Part shown: positions 16,099-26,197 of the stretch, in pieces
How the letters are laid out: the number at the start of each line of letters is the position of its first letter
Position numbering within the stretch: the stretch's first letter is position 1
The notes under the pieces: generated by a model
The model's database searches: none
Told to the model about the DNA's origin: nothing
The model's input: only the letters and a program-made list of their open reading frames with translations
Assembly (NCBI GenBank): GCA_030066775.1
Contig: JASJAY010000037.1
Location: 1 to 32,359, forward strand
Length of the DNA: 32,359 nucleotides
DNA from: Planctomycetota bacterium
GTDB lineage: Bacteria > Planctomycetota > PLA2 > JAEUHO01
Reading direction: 5' to 3'
Position numbers and translations under genes: made by a program

Positions 16099-17424
16099 CT
16101 ACGTCGGGGGCGGCGCTTCGCTTCGGAGCTTCGCCCACCACTGGAGGCGCCGTTCGGTCTCGCGCTCGTCCCCTACCGGCTTGGGCGCGTAGAGCCGGCG
16201 GCCGTCGAGCGGTTCGGGCAGGTAGCGCTGCGGGACGAACGCGTGCTCGTGGTCGTGCGGATAACGGTAGCCAGCGCCGTGCCCCAGGTCCTTGGCCAAC
16301 CGCGTGGGCGCGTTGCGGATGTGCAGCGGCACCGGCAGGTCCGCGCTCTCGCGCGCGAGGGTTCGCGCGGCCTTGAGGCTCTTCGTGACCGAGTTCGACT
16401 TGGGCGCCGTGGCCAGGAACACCACGGCCTGCACGAGCGGCAGCTCGCCCTCGGGTTGGCCCAGGAACTGGATCGCGTCCTTTGCGTCCAAGGCGATGCG
16501 TAGCGCGCGTGGATCGGCAAGACCGATGTCTTCGGCGGCCATCGCCACCATGCGGCGCACGATGACGAGCGGGTCTTCGCCGCCCTCGAGCATGCGCGCC
16601 ATCCAGTAGAGCGCGGCGTCCGTATCGCTGCCCCTGAGCGACTTGTGGAACGCCGACAGCAGGTCGTAGCGCCCGTCGCCCGAGCGGTCGTACGCGACGA
16701 GACGCGCCTGCGCCGCCTGCTCCACGTCGTCCGCCGTCACCGTGGGCGGCCCCGCGGCGGTCCGCCCTTCGGCCAGCTCCACCGCCGACTCGAGCACGTT
16801 CAGGATGCGCCGGGCGTCGCCCCCGGCGACCGCGACGAGCGCGTCCTCCGCGTCGCCGTCGACCGCGAGCCCTTCGGCCAGACCCGCGTCCGGGTGGGCC
16901 AGCGCCCGCGCGATCACGGCGCGCAGGGCGGTGTCGTCGAGCGGCTCCAGGACGACGACCCGCGTGCGCGACAACAGCGCGCCGATCAGGGAGAACCCCG
17001 GGTTCTCCGTCGTCGCGCCGACGAGCACGATCGTGCCGTCCTCGATGTGCGGCAGGAACGCGTCCTGCTGCGCGCGGTTGAAGCGGTGGATCTCGTCGAC
17101 GAAGAGGAGCGTGCGCTCGCCGAACCGCTTGCGCTCCTTGGCCTGGGCGATGACCGCGCGCACGTCCTTGACCCCCGAGGTCACGGCAGACAGGGCCTCG
17201 AACGCCATGTCGCTCGTGCTCGCCAGCAGCCGGGCCAGGGTCGTCTTGCCGGTACCCGGCGGCCCCCAGAGCACGAGGCTCGGCACCTCCCCCGTCCGCA
17301 GCGCGTTGCCGAGCAGGCTCTCGGCCGCGAGCACGCCGTCCTGACCGAAGACGTCAGCCGGCTCGCGAGGGCGTACGCGCTCGGCGAGAGGCGCGTGGGC
17401 GCGGCCCTGGAACAGCGAGCTCAT
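16099..17424 (-). CDS. rarA: Replication-associated recombination protein A (RarA/MgsA AAA+ ATPase)
   Basis: AAA+ ATPase of the RarA/Mgs1/WRNIP1 family that acts at stalled replication forks, 441 residues. Visible are LAERVRPREPADVFGQ, Walker A GPPGTGKTT (54-62), Walker B LLFVDEIHRFN with Asp110/Glu111, sensor-1 GATTENPGF, the arginine-finger segment LLSRTRVVVL, and sensor-2 GGDARRILNVLE. The C-terminal tetramerisation and DUF-type region includes LLSAFHKSLRGSDTDAALYW, AAEDIGLADPRAL and GYRYPHDHEHAFVPQRYLP, both hallmarks of the family. The ATG overlaps the stop of the upstream membrane-protein gene (ATGA), so the two are coupled. No unusual residues noted. Confidence 0.96.
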   Translation of the reverse strand: MSSLFQGRAHAPLAERVRPREPADVFGQDGVLAAESLLGNALRTGEVPSLVLWGPPGTGKTTLARLLASTSDMAFEALSAVTSGVKDVRAVIAQAKERKRFGERTLLFVDEIHRFNRAQQDAFLPHIEDGTIVLVGATTENPGFSLIGALLSRTRVVVLEPLDDTALRAVIARALAHPDAGLAEGLAVDGDAEDALVAVAGGDARRILNVLESAVELAEGRTAAGPPTVTADDVEQAAQARLVAYDRSGDGRYDLLSAFHKSLRGSDTDAALYWMARMLEGGEDPLVIVRRMVAMAAEDIGLADPRALRIALDAKDAIQFLGQPEGELPLVQAVVFLATAPKSNSVTKSLKAARTLARESADLPVPLHIRNAPTRLAKDLGHGAGYRYPHDHEHAFVPQRYLPEPLDGRRLYAPKPVGDERETERRLQWWAKLRSEAPPPT

Positions 17425-17969
17425 GCATCCATTGCACCATGCCCACCTCCCACTCCGGACGCGAGCGCGCGGCGCCGCCGGCGACAGCGGATCGCGATCC
17501 AGACCACGCAGATCGCGCCCACCAGGTACGAGGCGTTGTGCGCCGCCCCCGCGGTCAGGAGCCCCTTGTGTTGCGCGACCGGCACCTCGCTCAGCACCTC
17601 GCTCGGGAAGAGCGCGTCCGCGAGCGAGACGGGCAGGACCAGCGCCCCCAGCAGCGCCGCCGCGAAGGCGCACGCCCCCATCACGACGAGCGCCGTCGCC
17701 AGCGGACGCACGAGCGCGCGGGCGTCGAGCGTGGGCAGCGAACCGGCGCGGCACGCCAAGGCGAGCACCACGCCCCCGATCGCCCCCGCCCACCAGGTCG
17801 CGATGACGCCCCAGAAGAGCGCGAGCACTGTGGGGTCGTCGGTGTCGATCCAGCGCGGATGCGCGACGGTGAAGTACTCGTACGAGAGCCGGATCGTGAT
17901 CTGGTTGTGCACCAGGCCGTAGGCCACGGCGCACACCATCGTCAGCAGGATGATCCGTAGGCTCCCCAC
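17421..17969 (-). CDS. Small four-helix membrane protein
   Basis: A 182-residue integral membrane protein with four predicted helices: residues about 4-22, 48-73, 86-113 and 143-162, the last followed by an Arg-rich stop-transfer segment (RCRRRRR). Between helices one and two lies HNQITIRLSYEYFTVAHPRW. I recognise this pattern from a widespread family of uncharacterised bacterial membrane proteins whose members share a VHDQxTxRxxxEYFTxxHP-like stretch. Function unknown. It starts with GTG 23 bp after dacB, and its stop overlaps the rarA start, so it is cotranscribed with both. The link may be positional only. Confidence 0.82.
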   Translation of the reverse strand: MGSLRIILLTMVCAVAYGLVHNQITIRLSYEYFTVAHPRWIDTDDPTVLALFWGVIATWWAGAIGGVVLALACRAGSLPTLDARALVRPLATALVVMGACAFAAALLGALVLPVSLADALFPSEVLSEVPVAQHKGLLTAGAAHNASYLVGAICVVWIAIRCRRRRRALASGVGGGHGAMDA

Positions 17970-17992
17970 GCGCCCTCCCGCATCCGCCTCGC

Positions 17993-19462
17993 CTAGCGCC
18001 TCGCGATGAGCCGCACGATGTCGTCGACGACGATCGTGCTCGCGCCGCGTCCGTTCAGGAGGATCGCGAACACGTAGCCCGGATGCCCGCCCCGGCCGTC
18101 GATGTAGCCGGCGAGGCCTCGCACGCGCACGTCGTTGAGGGTGCCGGTCTTGGCATGCACGCGGCCCTTCAGGTCCTTCGAGCGGAGGCGCTTGCGCAGC
18201 GTGCCCGAGACGCCGCTCACCGCGAGCGAGTCGTACATGAGCGGCCCGCGCAGCACGTCGCCGTCCAGCGCAGCCAGGAGCTGCACGAGCAGCGCCGCCG
18301 TCGTGCGGTTCTCCGGCGAGAGCCCGGAGCCGTCCACGATGCGCGTGCGCTGGTCGTCGATGTCGCGCGCCCGCGCCATGGCCCGCACCGCGGCCTCGCC
18401 CGAGGCCCAGCTCGCGACGCCCTGCTGCGGGACCCCGCAGAGCTTGAAGACCGTGCTCGCCACGACGTTACGGCTGTACACGTTCATCGCCCGCAGGACC
18501 GGCGCGAGCGCCACGCTGTGTTGCGCCACGACGGGCCCGCCCGCACGCTCGGCGTCGCTGCGCGCGCGGCGGATGCCGCCGTCCACCTTCACGCCCGTCG
18601 TGCGCAAGGTGCGCACGAACGCGCCGCCGAAGAAGAGCACGGGATCGGGCACCGGCACCTTCATCTCGGCGGCCTTCTTGGGGGCCGCCTTGCCCCACAC
18701 GCGCAGGCGCGGAGGCGTGCCGGTGAAGGCCGCCCCGACGGACGAGCGCTTGCCGGCCTGGGTCTTCGCGTCGAGCTTCCAGGTGTAGGGACCGGGCGTG
18801 GTCGCGAAGTGCAGCACGGGGTCGCTGCCGAGCCGCGGCGCGCCCGTCACGCGGACCTGCAGGCAGCCCTCGTGGAAGGTGAGGCCCGCGACGCCCGCGC
18901 CGTAGTGGCTGCGCACGTCCTCGTCGGTCCAGGAGTCGTGCGTGAACTCTCGATCGAAGGGCCCCTCGTCGAGCAGGACGGAGCCGGTCACGCGTCGGAT
19001 GCCCGCGGCGCGTACGCCCTTCGCGAGCGTCAGCAAGGCGTAGCGCGGATCGTCCTCGCCCGCATAGGTCGCCTGCACGCCGGGATCGCCGGCGCCGTGC
19101 ACCACCAGGTCGCCGTGGAGCACCCCGTTCTCGATCCGCCCCAGCGCGCTGACGAGCGTCTCGAAGCGGTGGCCCGGGCCGAGGACGTCGAGCGCCGCGG
19201 CGGCCGCCAGCACCTTGGCGACGGAGGCCGGGATCAGCGGCTCCAGGTGCCCCTCCGCAAAGACCACCGACGGCACGGCGCCGCGCTCGAGCACCGAGAT
19301 GCCGTAGCGCCCGGGCTTGATCCCGGCCTTCGCGAGCCGCTGCCGGATCTTCGCCGCCAGGCGGGCGTCCGGTTGCGCTGCCGCGTCGGGCGTGCCGCCG
19401 AGCAGACCGCCCAGCAGCACCACGGCGAGGAGACGCAGGAAGGGCAGGCGAACGCGGCGCAT
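17993..19462 (-). CDS. dacB: D-alanyl-D-alanine carboxypeptidase/endopeptidase (PBP4, S13 family)
   Basis: Periplasmic penicillin-binding protein 4-type enzyme that trims or cleaves peptidoglycan cross-links, 489 residues. A signal peptide covers residues 1-29 (LLAVVLLGGLLGG, AAA before the mature start). The serine-peptidase triad is complete: SxxK as SVAK (Ser80-Lys83) in IPASVAKVL, SxN as SRN (330-332) in NVYSRNVVAS, and KTG (438-440) in HAKTGTLNDV. The family motif DGSGLSPENR is also present, as is the domain insertion between SxxK and SxN typical of S13. The enzyme implies a peptidoglycan wall. It lies 38 bp after lpxH, forming an envelope-related stretch. Confidence 0.94.
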   Translation of the reverse strand: MRRVRLPFLRLLAVVLLGGLLGGTPDAAAQPDARLAAKIRQRLAKAGIKPGRYGISVLERGAVPSVVFAEGHLEPLIPASVAKVLAAAAALDVLGPGHRFETLVSALGRIENGVLHGDLVVHGAGDPGVQATYAGEDDPRYALLTLAKGVRAAGIRRVTGSVLLDEGPFDREFTHDSWTDEDVRSHYGAGVAGLTFHEGCLQVRVTGAPRLGSDPVLHFATTPGPYTWKLDAKTQAGKRSSVGAAFTGTPPRLRVWGKAAPKKAAEMKVPVPDPVLFFGGAFVRTLRTTGVKVDGGIRRARSDAERAGGPVVAQHSVALAPVLRAMNVYSRNVVASTVFKLCGVPQQGVASWASGEAAVRAMARARDIDDQRTRIVDGSGLSPENRTTAALLVQLLAALDGDVLRGPLMYDSLAVSGVSGTLRKRLRSKDLKGRVHAKTGTLNDVRVRGLAGYIDGRGGHPGYVFAILLNGRGASTIVVDDIVRLIARR

Positions 19463-19500
19463 GGTCGCAGCCTACCGGCAGGTGCGTGGATCGCCTCGGG

Positions 19501-20283
19501 CTACGTTTCGGGGGCGATCAGCCGAAGGCCCTGCTCGTCGAAGAGCACCACGCCCCCCCCGCGCTCCCAGTCCTTGAGCACGAGGATGTCGCGCGACCGG
19601 CCATCGGGATCGGCGGCCGGGAGCTCGTGGTGCACGCCCGTGTGCACGTGGCCGGCCACGAGCACGTCGACCTCGGCGTGGTCCATCCAGCGACGCGCGG
19701 TGGCGTAGTCGATGTCCATGTACGCGCGCGGCTTGCGGCGCGTCTCGCGCTTGGACGCCTCGCGCGCGCCGGCGGCGAGGTAACGCATCAGGCCGTAGGG
19801 CAGCGCGCGCACCCAGGCCCGCGGCCGGCCCTGCCGCCCGCGCAACCCGCGCCGCAGTAGCTGATACCCGCGGTCGTGCACGCAGAGCAGGTCGCCGTGC
19901 GTCAGGAGCACGCGCCGACCGCCGATCTCGGTCCGCACCACGTCGGACCAGAAGTCGATGTCGATGCCGTCGGCGGCCTCGAAGCAGAAGTCCCGGTTGC
20001 CCGCCTGGAAGACGAGCCGCATCCCGGCCGCGTCGGCGGCACGCAGCGCGTCGAACACGGGAACCAGGAAGGGGTCCCGGGCCTGCTGCGGCCCCCACCA
20101 CGCGTCGAAGAGGTCGCCCAGGAGCACCAGCGTGCCGGCCCCCACCGCAGCGCGGGCCTCGACGAAGCGGATGAACGCGTCGCGCACGTGGGGCTCGTCG
20201 GCCGCGATGTGCACGTCGCCCGCGACCGCCACCGGCATCGGCAGCGGGGCGACGTCCTGGATGCGGGGCAGCGTGCGCGTCAC
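19501..20283 (-). CDS. lpxH: UDP-2,3-diacylglucosamine diphosphatase-like metallophosphoesterase
   Basis: Calcineurin-like phosphoesterase of LpxH type, which releases UMP from UDP-2,3-diacylglucosamine in lipid A synthesis at the inner membrane. The 260-residue length is close to the family. Metal-site motifs in order: AGDVHIA (Asp23, His25), LLGDLFDAWWG (Asp57), QAGNRDFCF (Asn96-Arg97-Asp98), THGDLLCVHDRGYQ (His129) and AGHVHTGVHHE (His212, His214). The stretch REASKRETRRKPRAYMDIDY matches the LpxH cap region (SKE..., IMDVN). The first motif is DxH as DVH rather than the usual DLH. A GTG start overlaps the copper ATPase stop (GTGA). Presence indicates an outer membrane with lipid A. Assignment over LpxG/LpxI follows from these motifs. 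Confidence 0.87.
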   Translation of the reverse strand: MTRTLPRIQDVAPLPMPVAVAGDVHIAADEPHVRDAFIRFVEARAAVGAGTLVLLGDLFDAWWGPQQARDPFLVPVFDALRAADAAGMRLVFQAGNRDFCFEAADGIDIDFWSDVVRTEIGGRRVLLTHGDLLCVHDRGYQLLRRGLRGRQGRPRAWVRALPYGLMRYLAAGAREASKRETRRKPRAYMDIDYATARRWMDHAEVDVLVAGHVHTGVHHELPAADPDGRSRDILVLKDWERGGGVVLFDEQGLRLIAPET

Positions 20284-22739
20284 GGGCGGGTCCCAGTCTC
20301 CTCGGGGACCGGGGCCGAGGCGAGATCGGGCTTCGACCAGCCGGGCAGGGCGAACAGACGTTCGCCCACCGGGAGCGGAGGCAGCGGCATGCGCCGCAGG
20401 CGCAGGCTGTTCGTCACCACGCAGACGCTGGAGAAGGCCATCGCCGCGGCAGCGAGCATCGGATGGAAGAGCCCGAAGGCCGCGACGGGGATTCCGATCG
20501 TGTTGTAGAGGAACGCCCAGAAGAGGTTCTGGCGGATCACGCGCAGCGTGGCGCGCGACAGGCCGAGCGCCTCCGACACGAGGCCGAGGTCCGCGCGCAC
20601 GAGCGTGATGCCCGCCGTCGCGCCGGCCACGTCCGTCGCGCCCGTGACCGCGATGCCGATGTCCGCGGCGGCCATGGCCGGCGCATCGTTGACGCCGTCC
20701 CCCACCATCGCGACGGCGCCGGTCTCGCGCAGCGCCTGGATCGCGTCCTGCTTCGCTTTCGGGTCCTGCGCCGCGCGTGCCGGCAGGGCCATCCCGAGCT
20801 CGCTCAGGAGCCCGGCGACGGCGGCCGGCCGGTCGCCCGAGAGCACGCCCACCGACAGCCCGTCGCCCTCGAGCGCGGCGACGGCGGCCCGCGCCTCGGG
20901 GCGCAGTGCGTCGCGCAGGCCGAGCACGCCCAAGGCGCGACCGCCCGCCCCGACCACGACGGGCGTCATGCCGCCCTGCTCGAGCGCTGCGAGCGCGGCC
21001 CTCGCCGGGGCCAGGTCGATGCCGCGCTCCTCGGCAAACGCGGGGCTGCCCACGACGGCGTCGAGCCCCGCCACCCGCCCGACGGCACCCCGGCCCGGCA
21101 CCGCCTCGAAGGCCTCGAGCCGGGCGGCCGTGGCGCCGGCTTCGCGCGCGTACGCGGCGATCGCCTCGCCGAGCACGTGCTCGGAGCCCTGCTCCAGCGT
21201 GAGCGCGGTGCGCAGCACCCGGTCGGCCGGCACGCCGAGCGTCTCGACCGCCGCGACGCGCGGCGTGCCGCGCGTGAGCGTGCCCGTCTTGTCGAGCAGC
21301 ACGGCGTTCACACGCGCCGCCGCCTCGAGCACCTCGCCGCCCTTGACCAGGATCCCGCGTCGCGCGGCGCGGCCCGTGCCGACGACGATCGCCGTCGGGG
21401 TCGCGAGTCCGAGCGCGCAGGGACAGGCGATCAGGAGTACGGACACGGCCGCGACCCAGCCGCGCTCGAGACCGCCCTCGCCGAAGGCCCACCAGCCCAG
21501 CACAGTCAGCACGGCGATGGCGAGCACGATGGGCACGAACACGCCGGCGACGCGATCGGCCATGCGCTGCACGCGCGCGCGACCGCGCTGTGCTTCCGCC
21601 ACCCAGCCGACGATCCGTCGCAGCACGGTGCCCTGACCCACGTGCTCGACCTCGACGACGAGCGCGCCGCTGCCGTTGCGCGTACCTGCGTGCACGGGGT
21701 CGCCCACGGCCTTGGGCACGGGCACGGACTCGCCGCTGAGCAGCGACTCGTCGACCGCACTCGTACCCTCGAGCACGACGCCGTCGACAGGCACGGGCTC
21801 CTTCGGCTTCACGCGCACGCGGTCGCCGGGCAGCAGCGCGTGCACGGCGACGCGCTCGTCGGTCGCGCCGCGCACGAGCCAGGCCGTCTCGGGCTCCAAG
21901 CGCGCGAGGTGCCGCACGGCGTCGCCCGTGGCGCGGCGCGCGCGCGCCTCCATCCACCGGCCGAGGCACACCAGCGCGACGATCGTGGCGCTCGTGTCGA
22001 AGTACGTGTGCGCCAAGGGGTCGGCGAAGGCCAGCGCGGTGCTGTAGCCGAAGGCAGCCAGGGTGCCCAGGGCGACGAGCACGTTCATGTCGAACGCACC
22101 GCCGCGGAGCGCCTGCCACGCACCCGAGAGGAAGGGCCAGCCCGCGATCCACTGCGCCGGGATCGCGACGAGGAAGAGGAAGCGCGCATCCGACGCCCAG
22201 CTCGGTAGCACGTTGGCCAGGCCGAACATGAGCACGCCCATCAGGTAGAGGGCGGGGACGAACGCCAGCAGGAAGCGCCCGCGCCAGGCGCGCGCGCGCG
22301 CGTCGAAGCGCCGCGCATCGGCGTCGTGCTGGGTCTCGAGCGTCGCCTCCCCGTGCGCCGCCACCAGGGCGCGCAGCTGATCGAGCAGCTCCGGCGTGTC
22401 TACGTGCACGACGCAGAGGCCGTCCGCGGTCGGCTCCACGTCCAGCACGCCGTCCATGCGCTCGAGGGCCTCGGCGCGGGCGGGCTCGAGGCCGCGTACG
22501 AGGGTGCTGCGGCGCGCGAGGGTGTAGCCGCCCTTGACGAGGGCGCGATCGAGGCTGCCCAGGGGCGCCTCGCCGCGCACGCGCGCCTGGGCCGCCCCGA
22601 AGCTGGCCTGCACGGCCTCGACCCCGTCCACCCCCCGGAGGAGTCGCTCGACCGTGCCCGCGCAGGCGGCGCAGTGCATGCCCTCGACCGGGAGGTCGCG
22701 GACGACGCGGGCGGCTTCGGGACCATCGCTCACACCCAC
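20280..22739 (-). CDS. copA: P1B-type copper-translocating ATPase
   Basis: Inner-membrane Cu(I) export ATPase, 819 residues. An N-terminal metal-binding domain carries [11 protein letters not shown] (Cys23, Cys26). A second domain-like stretch (about 76-131) keeps the ferredoxin-like pattern but has no CxxC. Eight membrane segments follow, with the actuator motif LSGES (334-338), the intramembrane metal site [13 protein letters not shown] (Cys439-Pro-Cys441), phosphorylation site DKTGT (483-487), [15 protein letters not shown] and the C-terminal [18 protein letters not shown] with the TM8 segment fits the Cu+ subgroup. Start is uncertain between GTG codons at 22739 and 22733; neither has a clear ribosome site. 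It leads the chain to lpxH and diverges from a DnaJ-like gene. Confidence 0.94.
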   Translation of the reverse strand: MGVSDGPEAARVVRDLPVEGMHCAACAGTVERLLRGVDGVEAVQASFGAAQARVRGEAPLGSLDRALVKGGYTLARRSTLVRGLEPARAEALERMDGVLDVEPTADGLCVVHVDTPELLDQLRALVAAHGEATLETQHDADARRFDARARAWRGRFLLAFVPALYLMGVLMFGLANVLPSWASDARFLFLVAIPAQWIAGWPFLSGAWQALRGGAFDMNVLVALGTLAAFGYSTALAFADPLAHTYFDTSATIVALVCLGRWMEARARRATGDAVRHLARLEPETAWLVRGATDERVAVHALLPGDRVRVKPKEPVPVDGVVLEGTSAVDESLLSGESVPVPKAVGDPVHAGTRNGSGALVVEVEHVGQGTVLRRIVGWVAEAQRGRARVQRMADRVAGVFVPIVLAIAVLTVLGWWAFGEGGLERGWVAAVSVLLIACPCALGLATPTAIVVGTGRAARRGILVKGGEVLEAAARVNAVLLDKTGTLTRGTPRVAAVETLGVPADRVLRTALTLEQGSEHVLGEAIAAYAREAGATAARLEAFEAVPGRGAVGRVAGLDAVVGSPAFAEERGIDLAPARAALAALEQGGMTPVVVGAGGRALGVLGLRDALRPEARAAVAALEGDGLSVGVLSGDRPAAVAGLLSELGMALPARAAQDPKAKQDAIQALRETGAVAMVGDGVNDAPAMAAADIGIAVTGATDVAGATAGITLVRADLGLVSEALGLSRATLRVIRQNLFWAFLYNTIGIPVAAFGLFHPMLAAAAMAFSSVCVVTNSLRLRRMPLPPLPVGERLFALPGWSKPDLASAPVPEETGTRP

Positions 22740-22825
22740 AGGGTAGGCGGCGTACCTTGCGCCCCGTACCCCGGCACGGCGTGCTCCCTGTACGCGCGCG
22801 CCACGGGGCCAGGAAGCACCGCGGC

Positions 22826-23701
22826 ATGAGCGTCGGCTCGAAGAACCTGTACGAGATCCTGGGCGTGGCGGAGGACGCCTCGCCCGACGTGATCCGCAAG
22901 GCCTATCGCAAGCTCGCGATCAAGTACCACCCGGACAAGAACCCGGGCGATGCCCAGGCCGAGGAGCGCTTCAAGGAGGTCTCCCAGGCCTACGAGGTGC
23001 TCTCGGACGCCCAGAAGCGCGACTCCTACGACGCGCGCCTGCGCGGCGGCTTCGGCGGCGGGATCGGCGACATCGGCGACCTCTTCGGCGGCTTCGGCTC
23101 GATCGAGGAGATCCTGCACCGCTACGGCGACCTGTTCGGCGGCTTCGGCGGGATCCCCTTCCACGCGAGCCCGGCGCACCAGCGCGGGCGCGACATGGAG
23201 GCCGAGCTCCGCGTCGGCTTCCGGACCGCGGCGAAGGGCGGCGAGGTCGACGTGACCGTGCGCGTGCCCTCCGTGCACGATCCGCGCGGCGCGGAGAAGC
23301 GCATCACAGTCCGCATCCCGCCGGCGACCGAGGACGGCGCGAAGCTGCGCCTGGGCGGTCTCGGGCAGGCGGGCGTCCGCGGCGGCCCCCCGGGCGACCT
23401 GCTCCTGACCATCCGCGTCGCCCCCGATCCGCGCTTCACGCGCGAGGGCAACGTGCTGCGGGTCGACGTGCACGTGCCCGTGCACGTCGCCGCCCTCGGC
23501 GGCAAGGCCTCGGTGCCCACCCTCGACGGCGAGGGGACGCTCTCCGTTCCGGCCGGCACCTCGTCCGGCACGCTCCTGCGCATCCGCGGCCAGGGCATTC
23601 GCGGCGGCGACATGCACGCCCGCATCCTGGTCGATGTGCCCAAGGAGCTCAGCGACGAGCAGCGCGCGCTCTTCGAGCAGCTGCGCGACCTCGACGATTA
23701 G
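22826..23701 (+). CDS. DnaJ-family co-chaperone (CbpA-like, no zinc finger)
   Basis: A 291-residue J-domain protein that should stimulate a DnaK-type Hsp70. The J domain occupies residues 7-70 ([23 protein letters not shown] at 35-37, [13 protein letters not shown]). A Gly/Phe-rich linker follows ([19 protein letters not shown]), then the two C-terminal beta-sandwich client-binding domains ([59 protein letters not shown]). The four CxxCxGxG zinc motifs of DnaJ are absent, as in CbpA/DjlB-type proteins. A good ribosome site AGGAAG lies 10 bases before the ATG. Its TAG overlaps the TAA of the convergent photolyase fusion. No dnaK or grpE is nearby. Confidence 0.93.
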   Translation: MSVGSKNLYEILGVAEDASPDVIRKAYRKLAIKYHPDKNPGDAQAEERFKEVSQAYEVLSDAQKRDSYDARLRGGFGGGIGDIGDLFGGFGSIEEILHRYGDLFGGFGGIPFHASPAHQRGRDMEAELRVGFRTAAKGGEVDVTVRVPSVHDPRGAEKRITVRIPPATEDGAKLRLGGLGQAGVRGGPPGDLLLTIRVAPDPRFTREGNVLRVDVHVPVHVAALGGKASVPTLDGEGTLSVPAGTSSGTLLRIRGQGIRGGDMHARILVDVPKELSDEQRALFEQLRDLDD

Positions 23702-26100
23702 GCGAGCGCGAGCACGCGACCGGCCGCGGCCGCGCCGGACAGGAACGCGCCCTCGACGCGCGGGCCGCCGCACCAGTCGCCGCAGGCCACGAGCGTACGA
23801 ACGTCGTTCACCAGGCACGCCTCGGGCAGCGGGTCGGTCGGCAGGGCATACGCCCACCGATGGCCGGCGAGGTGGACGACCTCCGCCTCCGCCACGGGCG
23901 CCACCTGACGGAAGCCATCGAGCAGCGCGGCCGCGGCGTCCTCGAACGAGAGCTCGAGGTTGGCCGCGGACCACTCCGGGGAGCCGTGCAGCACCCAGGC
24001 CTCGCCGGTCGGACGCCCGGCCTTCGAGCCGTTGCGCGCGACCCAGCTGAGCGGGTTGTCCGCGTCGTTCACGAAGGCCCCGTCGTAGGCCACCGCGAAG
24101 GGCGACGCGAAGCCGACCATCGCCGCGTAGCAGGGCGCCATCCGCGCTTCAGCCGTCCGGGCGGCCATCGCGGGCTCGATGGGCTCGAGCAGCGCGTGCG
24201 CCTGCGGCGCGGGCGCGGAGACGACGACCCGATCGAATCGACCCAGGTCGCTGCCGTCCTCATGCACCAAGCGCCAGCCGTCGCCGTCTCGCACGATCTG
24301 CCCGACGCGCGTTGCCAACGCGACGTCGAGATCGGCGGCGAGGTGCTTGCAGATCGCGTTCATGCCCGGCACGCCGACGTAGCGCGCGGTGTCGCTCTCC
24401 TTGAGGGTCGTGGTCCCATCCTCGATGACGGCCACCGTGCCCTGCCACGGGGCCACGAGACCGTCCGCCTGCCACGAGTCAACGAAGCGCGCAAAGCGCG
24501 GATCGCGCACGGTGAAGTACTGCGCGCCGTGATCGAAGCGCAGCGCGTCGGCGCGCCGCGTCGACATGCGGCCACCCGGACCGCGCGCCTTCTCGAAGAC
24601 GCGGACCGTGTGGCCGTGGTCTGCAAGCGTGCGCGCACAGGTGAGCCCGGACAGGCCCGCGCCGATCACGGCCACGCGCAAGGGCGTCCCGGACGCGGGC
24701 GCGAGCACGGAGGCGCCGTACGTGTCGAGATCGAGCCGCCGGGCGTGGACCTGGGTCGATCGACCGCGCACGTTGCCGAGGACCGGATCCACCGTGTCGA
24801 AGGGTCGATCGAAGAGGCCCAGGCACCACAGGAGCCCGCCGTAGGAGTTCGGGTCCGAACCATCCAACGCGAAGCGGTGATTGAGGTCGATCAGGCGCTC
24901 GAGCGCCTGGGCCGGACCCTCGCACCACTGGGGCAGCGCCTTGCCCCACGTCATGCGCACGTTGTTGTGCAGCTCGCCGTGGCGCACGAGCGACGCCTGG
25001 CACAGGTCCCAGAGCCGATCCCCCGTGCGCCCGCGCGCCAGCGTCTCCCACGAGCGGATGTCACGCGGTGCGTTCGACTGCGCCGCCAGCGTGTCGCGCG
25101 CCCAGCGCGGCAGCACGTCGAGCGACTCGAGCTCGTCGCCTTTGTGGAAGCAGAGGTTGTGGGCGACCTCGCGCCAGACGAACAGCTCGTCGAGGTATTT
25201 CTCGGGCCCCTTCCCCCCCATGGCGGCGGCTTCCCGCGCGAGGCGGAAGGGGGAGACGTGCCCGTGGTGCAGATAGGCCGACATGCGGCTCACGCCTTCG
25301 ATGGCCGCGTCGTTGCGGCGCGCCGCATAGCGGGAGAGCCCCGTCTCGCGGAAGGCGTTCCACCGCGCGTAGCCTTCGACCGACCCGCCGCGGGTGTGGC
25401 CCACGGGGCCGACGGTGTGGTCGATCGCGCAGCGCGCGACGAGGTCCGGGATGGACGCCGAGGTGAGGTCGACGTCCTCGAACGGGAGGTTCGCGCGGTC
25501 GAACGCCGCGGGCTGCGCATCGACCTCCGGGTAGCTCCTCCGGAGGCGTTCCTTGTAGAGCCGCTTCGTCTTGTTGCGGAAGGCGAAGGCGCGGTCGAAG
25601 AAGCGCGGCACGAGCTGCATCGGCACGACGCACGCCGTGTCCACGAGCCAGACCGGCGCGTCGGTCGTCTCCGCGAGGCGCTGCGTCCAGCGCGGGAACG
25701 GCGGTACGGGGAACTCCTCCGTCACCACGAGTGCTGCGTCGCGTGCTAGCGCGCGAAGCGGCGAGACGCCCCCCGATCCGTCACCCAGGTGGAACGCGTG
25801 CGTGATGCCCTGCGCGTCGAGCTCGCGCCGTACGTCGCGCGCGCCTTCGAGGATGAAGGTGTGGTGGCGATCGTTGTCGAAGCGGTGGCCGCCGCCCAGC
25901 CCCTGGTACACGAGCAACGGGCAAGCCAGCTGGGCGGCCGCGATGCGCGCCACGTCCAGCGCCGGGTTCTCGTGTCCGCGGACCGCGTGGTGCATCCAGT
26001 ACAGCACGTGCGCTCCGGCCGCAGGCGGTTCCGCATCCGTCAGTGGACGCAGGCGCTCGGCGAGCGCGGGCGGGAGCCGGTCGTGGATGGATGCGGTCAA
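23698..26100 (-). CDS. Fusion: class II CPD photolyase + FAD-dependent amine-oxidase-like oxidoreductase
   Basis: One 800-residue frame joins two flavoproteins. Residues about 1-465 resemble class II deoxyribodipyrimidine photolyase, which repairs UV cyclobutane dimers with light: [33 protein letters not shown] (302-319), [16 protein letters not shown] (378-392) and [20 protein letters not shown] (406-425). Residues about 473-800 form a Rossmann FAD domain with [15 protein letters not shown] (GxGxxG 480-485), [14 protein letters not shown] and a C-terminal [18 protein letters not shown]. This is like the renalase/NAD(P)-binding amine oxidase family of soluble FAD proteins. The link at about 440-475 has no stop or frameshift. 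The start is TTG, supported by AGAGG eight bases upstream; no earlier start exists in frame. The role of the oxidase half is unknown; it could supply reduced flavin or be metabolically separate. Confidence 0.9.
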   Translation of the reverse strand: MTASIHDRLPPALAERLRPLTDAEPPAAGAHVLYWMHHAVRGHENPALDVARIAAAQLACPLLVYQGLGGGHRFDNDRHHTFILEGARDVRRELDAQGITHAFHLGDGSGGVSPLRALARDAALVVTEEFPVPPFPRWTQRLAETTDAPVWLVDTACVVPMQLVPRFFDRAFAFRNKTKRLYKERLRRSYPEVDAQPAAFDRANLPFEDVDLTSASIPDLVARCAIDHTVGPVGHTRGGSVEGYARWNAFRETGLSRYAARRNDAAIEGVSRMSAYLHHGHVSPFRLAREAAAMGGKGPEKYLDELFVWREVAHNLCFHKGDELESLDVLPRWARDTLAAQSNAPRDIRSWETLARGRTGDRLWDLCQASLVRHGELHNNVRMTWGKALPQWCEGPAQALERLIDLNHRFALDGSDPNSYGGLLWCLGLFDRPFDTVDPVLGNVRGRSTQVHARRLDLDTYGASVLAPASGTPLRVAVIGAGLSGLTCARTLADHGHTVRVFEKARGPGGRMSTRRADALRFDHGAQYFTVRDPRFARFVDSWQADGLVAPWQGTVAVIEDGTTTLKESDTARYVGVPGMNAICKHLAADLDVALATRVGQIVRDGDGWRLVHEDGSDLGRFDRVVVSAPAPQAHALLEPIEPAMAARTAEARMAPCYAAMVGFASPFAVAYDGAFVNDADNPLSWVARNGSKAGRPTGEAWVLHGSPEWSAANLELSFEDAAAALLDGFRQVAPVAEAEVVHLAGHRWAYALPTDPLPEACLVNDVRTLVACGDWCGGPRVEGAFLSGAAAAGRVLALA

Positions 26101-26169
26101 GACGTGTGCCTCTGCCCAGGTGACGCAGCCCGGCGAAACGAGGCGCGGAGACGGTTGCGGATATCTGGA

Positions 26170-26191
26170 CGCGCCACCCGGGGGCGGCGCG
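26170..26191 (-). terminator. GC hairpin after the PLP-enzyme gene
   Basis: CGCGCC and GGCGCG pair around a 10-nt GC-rich loop, six bases past the stop of the PLP enzyme and within the 97-bp space before the photolyase fusion. No T-run follows. It may terminate or attenuate between the two genes; the remainder of this space shows only the AGAGG ribosome site of the next gene. Confidence 0.33.
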
Positions 26192-26197
26192 CCGGCA

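Noticed and set aside
13309..16503. Very long open frame on the plus strand antisense to XPB, suhB and rarA
   Set aside because: It is Arg/Ala/His-rich shadow translation caused by high GC; the minus-strand genes in the same place have complete family motifs.
19501..22899. Single 1132-codon frame covering lpxH and the antiphase of copA
   Set aside because: Only the last 260 codons resemble a protein; the rest is the wrong frame of the copper ATPase.
26101..26197. Possible riboswitch between the PLP enzyme and the photolyase fusion
   Set aside because: I looked for SAM, SAH and cobalamin core motifs because a sulfur-amino-acid gene is adjacent. None is convincing, and the space lies downstream of that gene.
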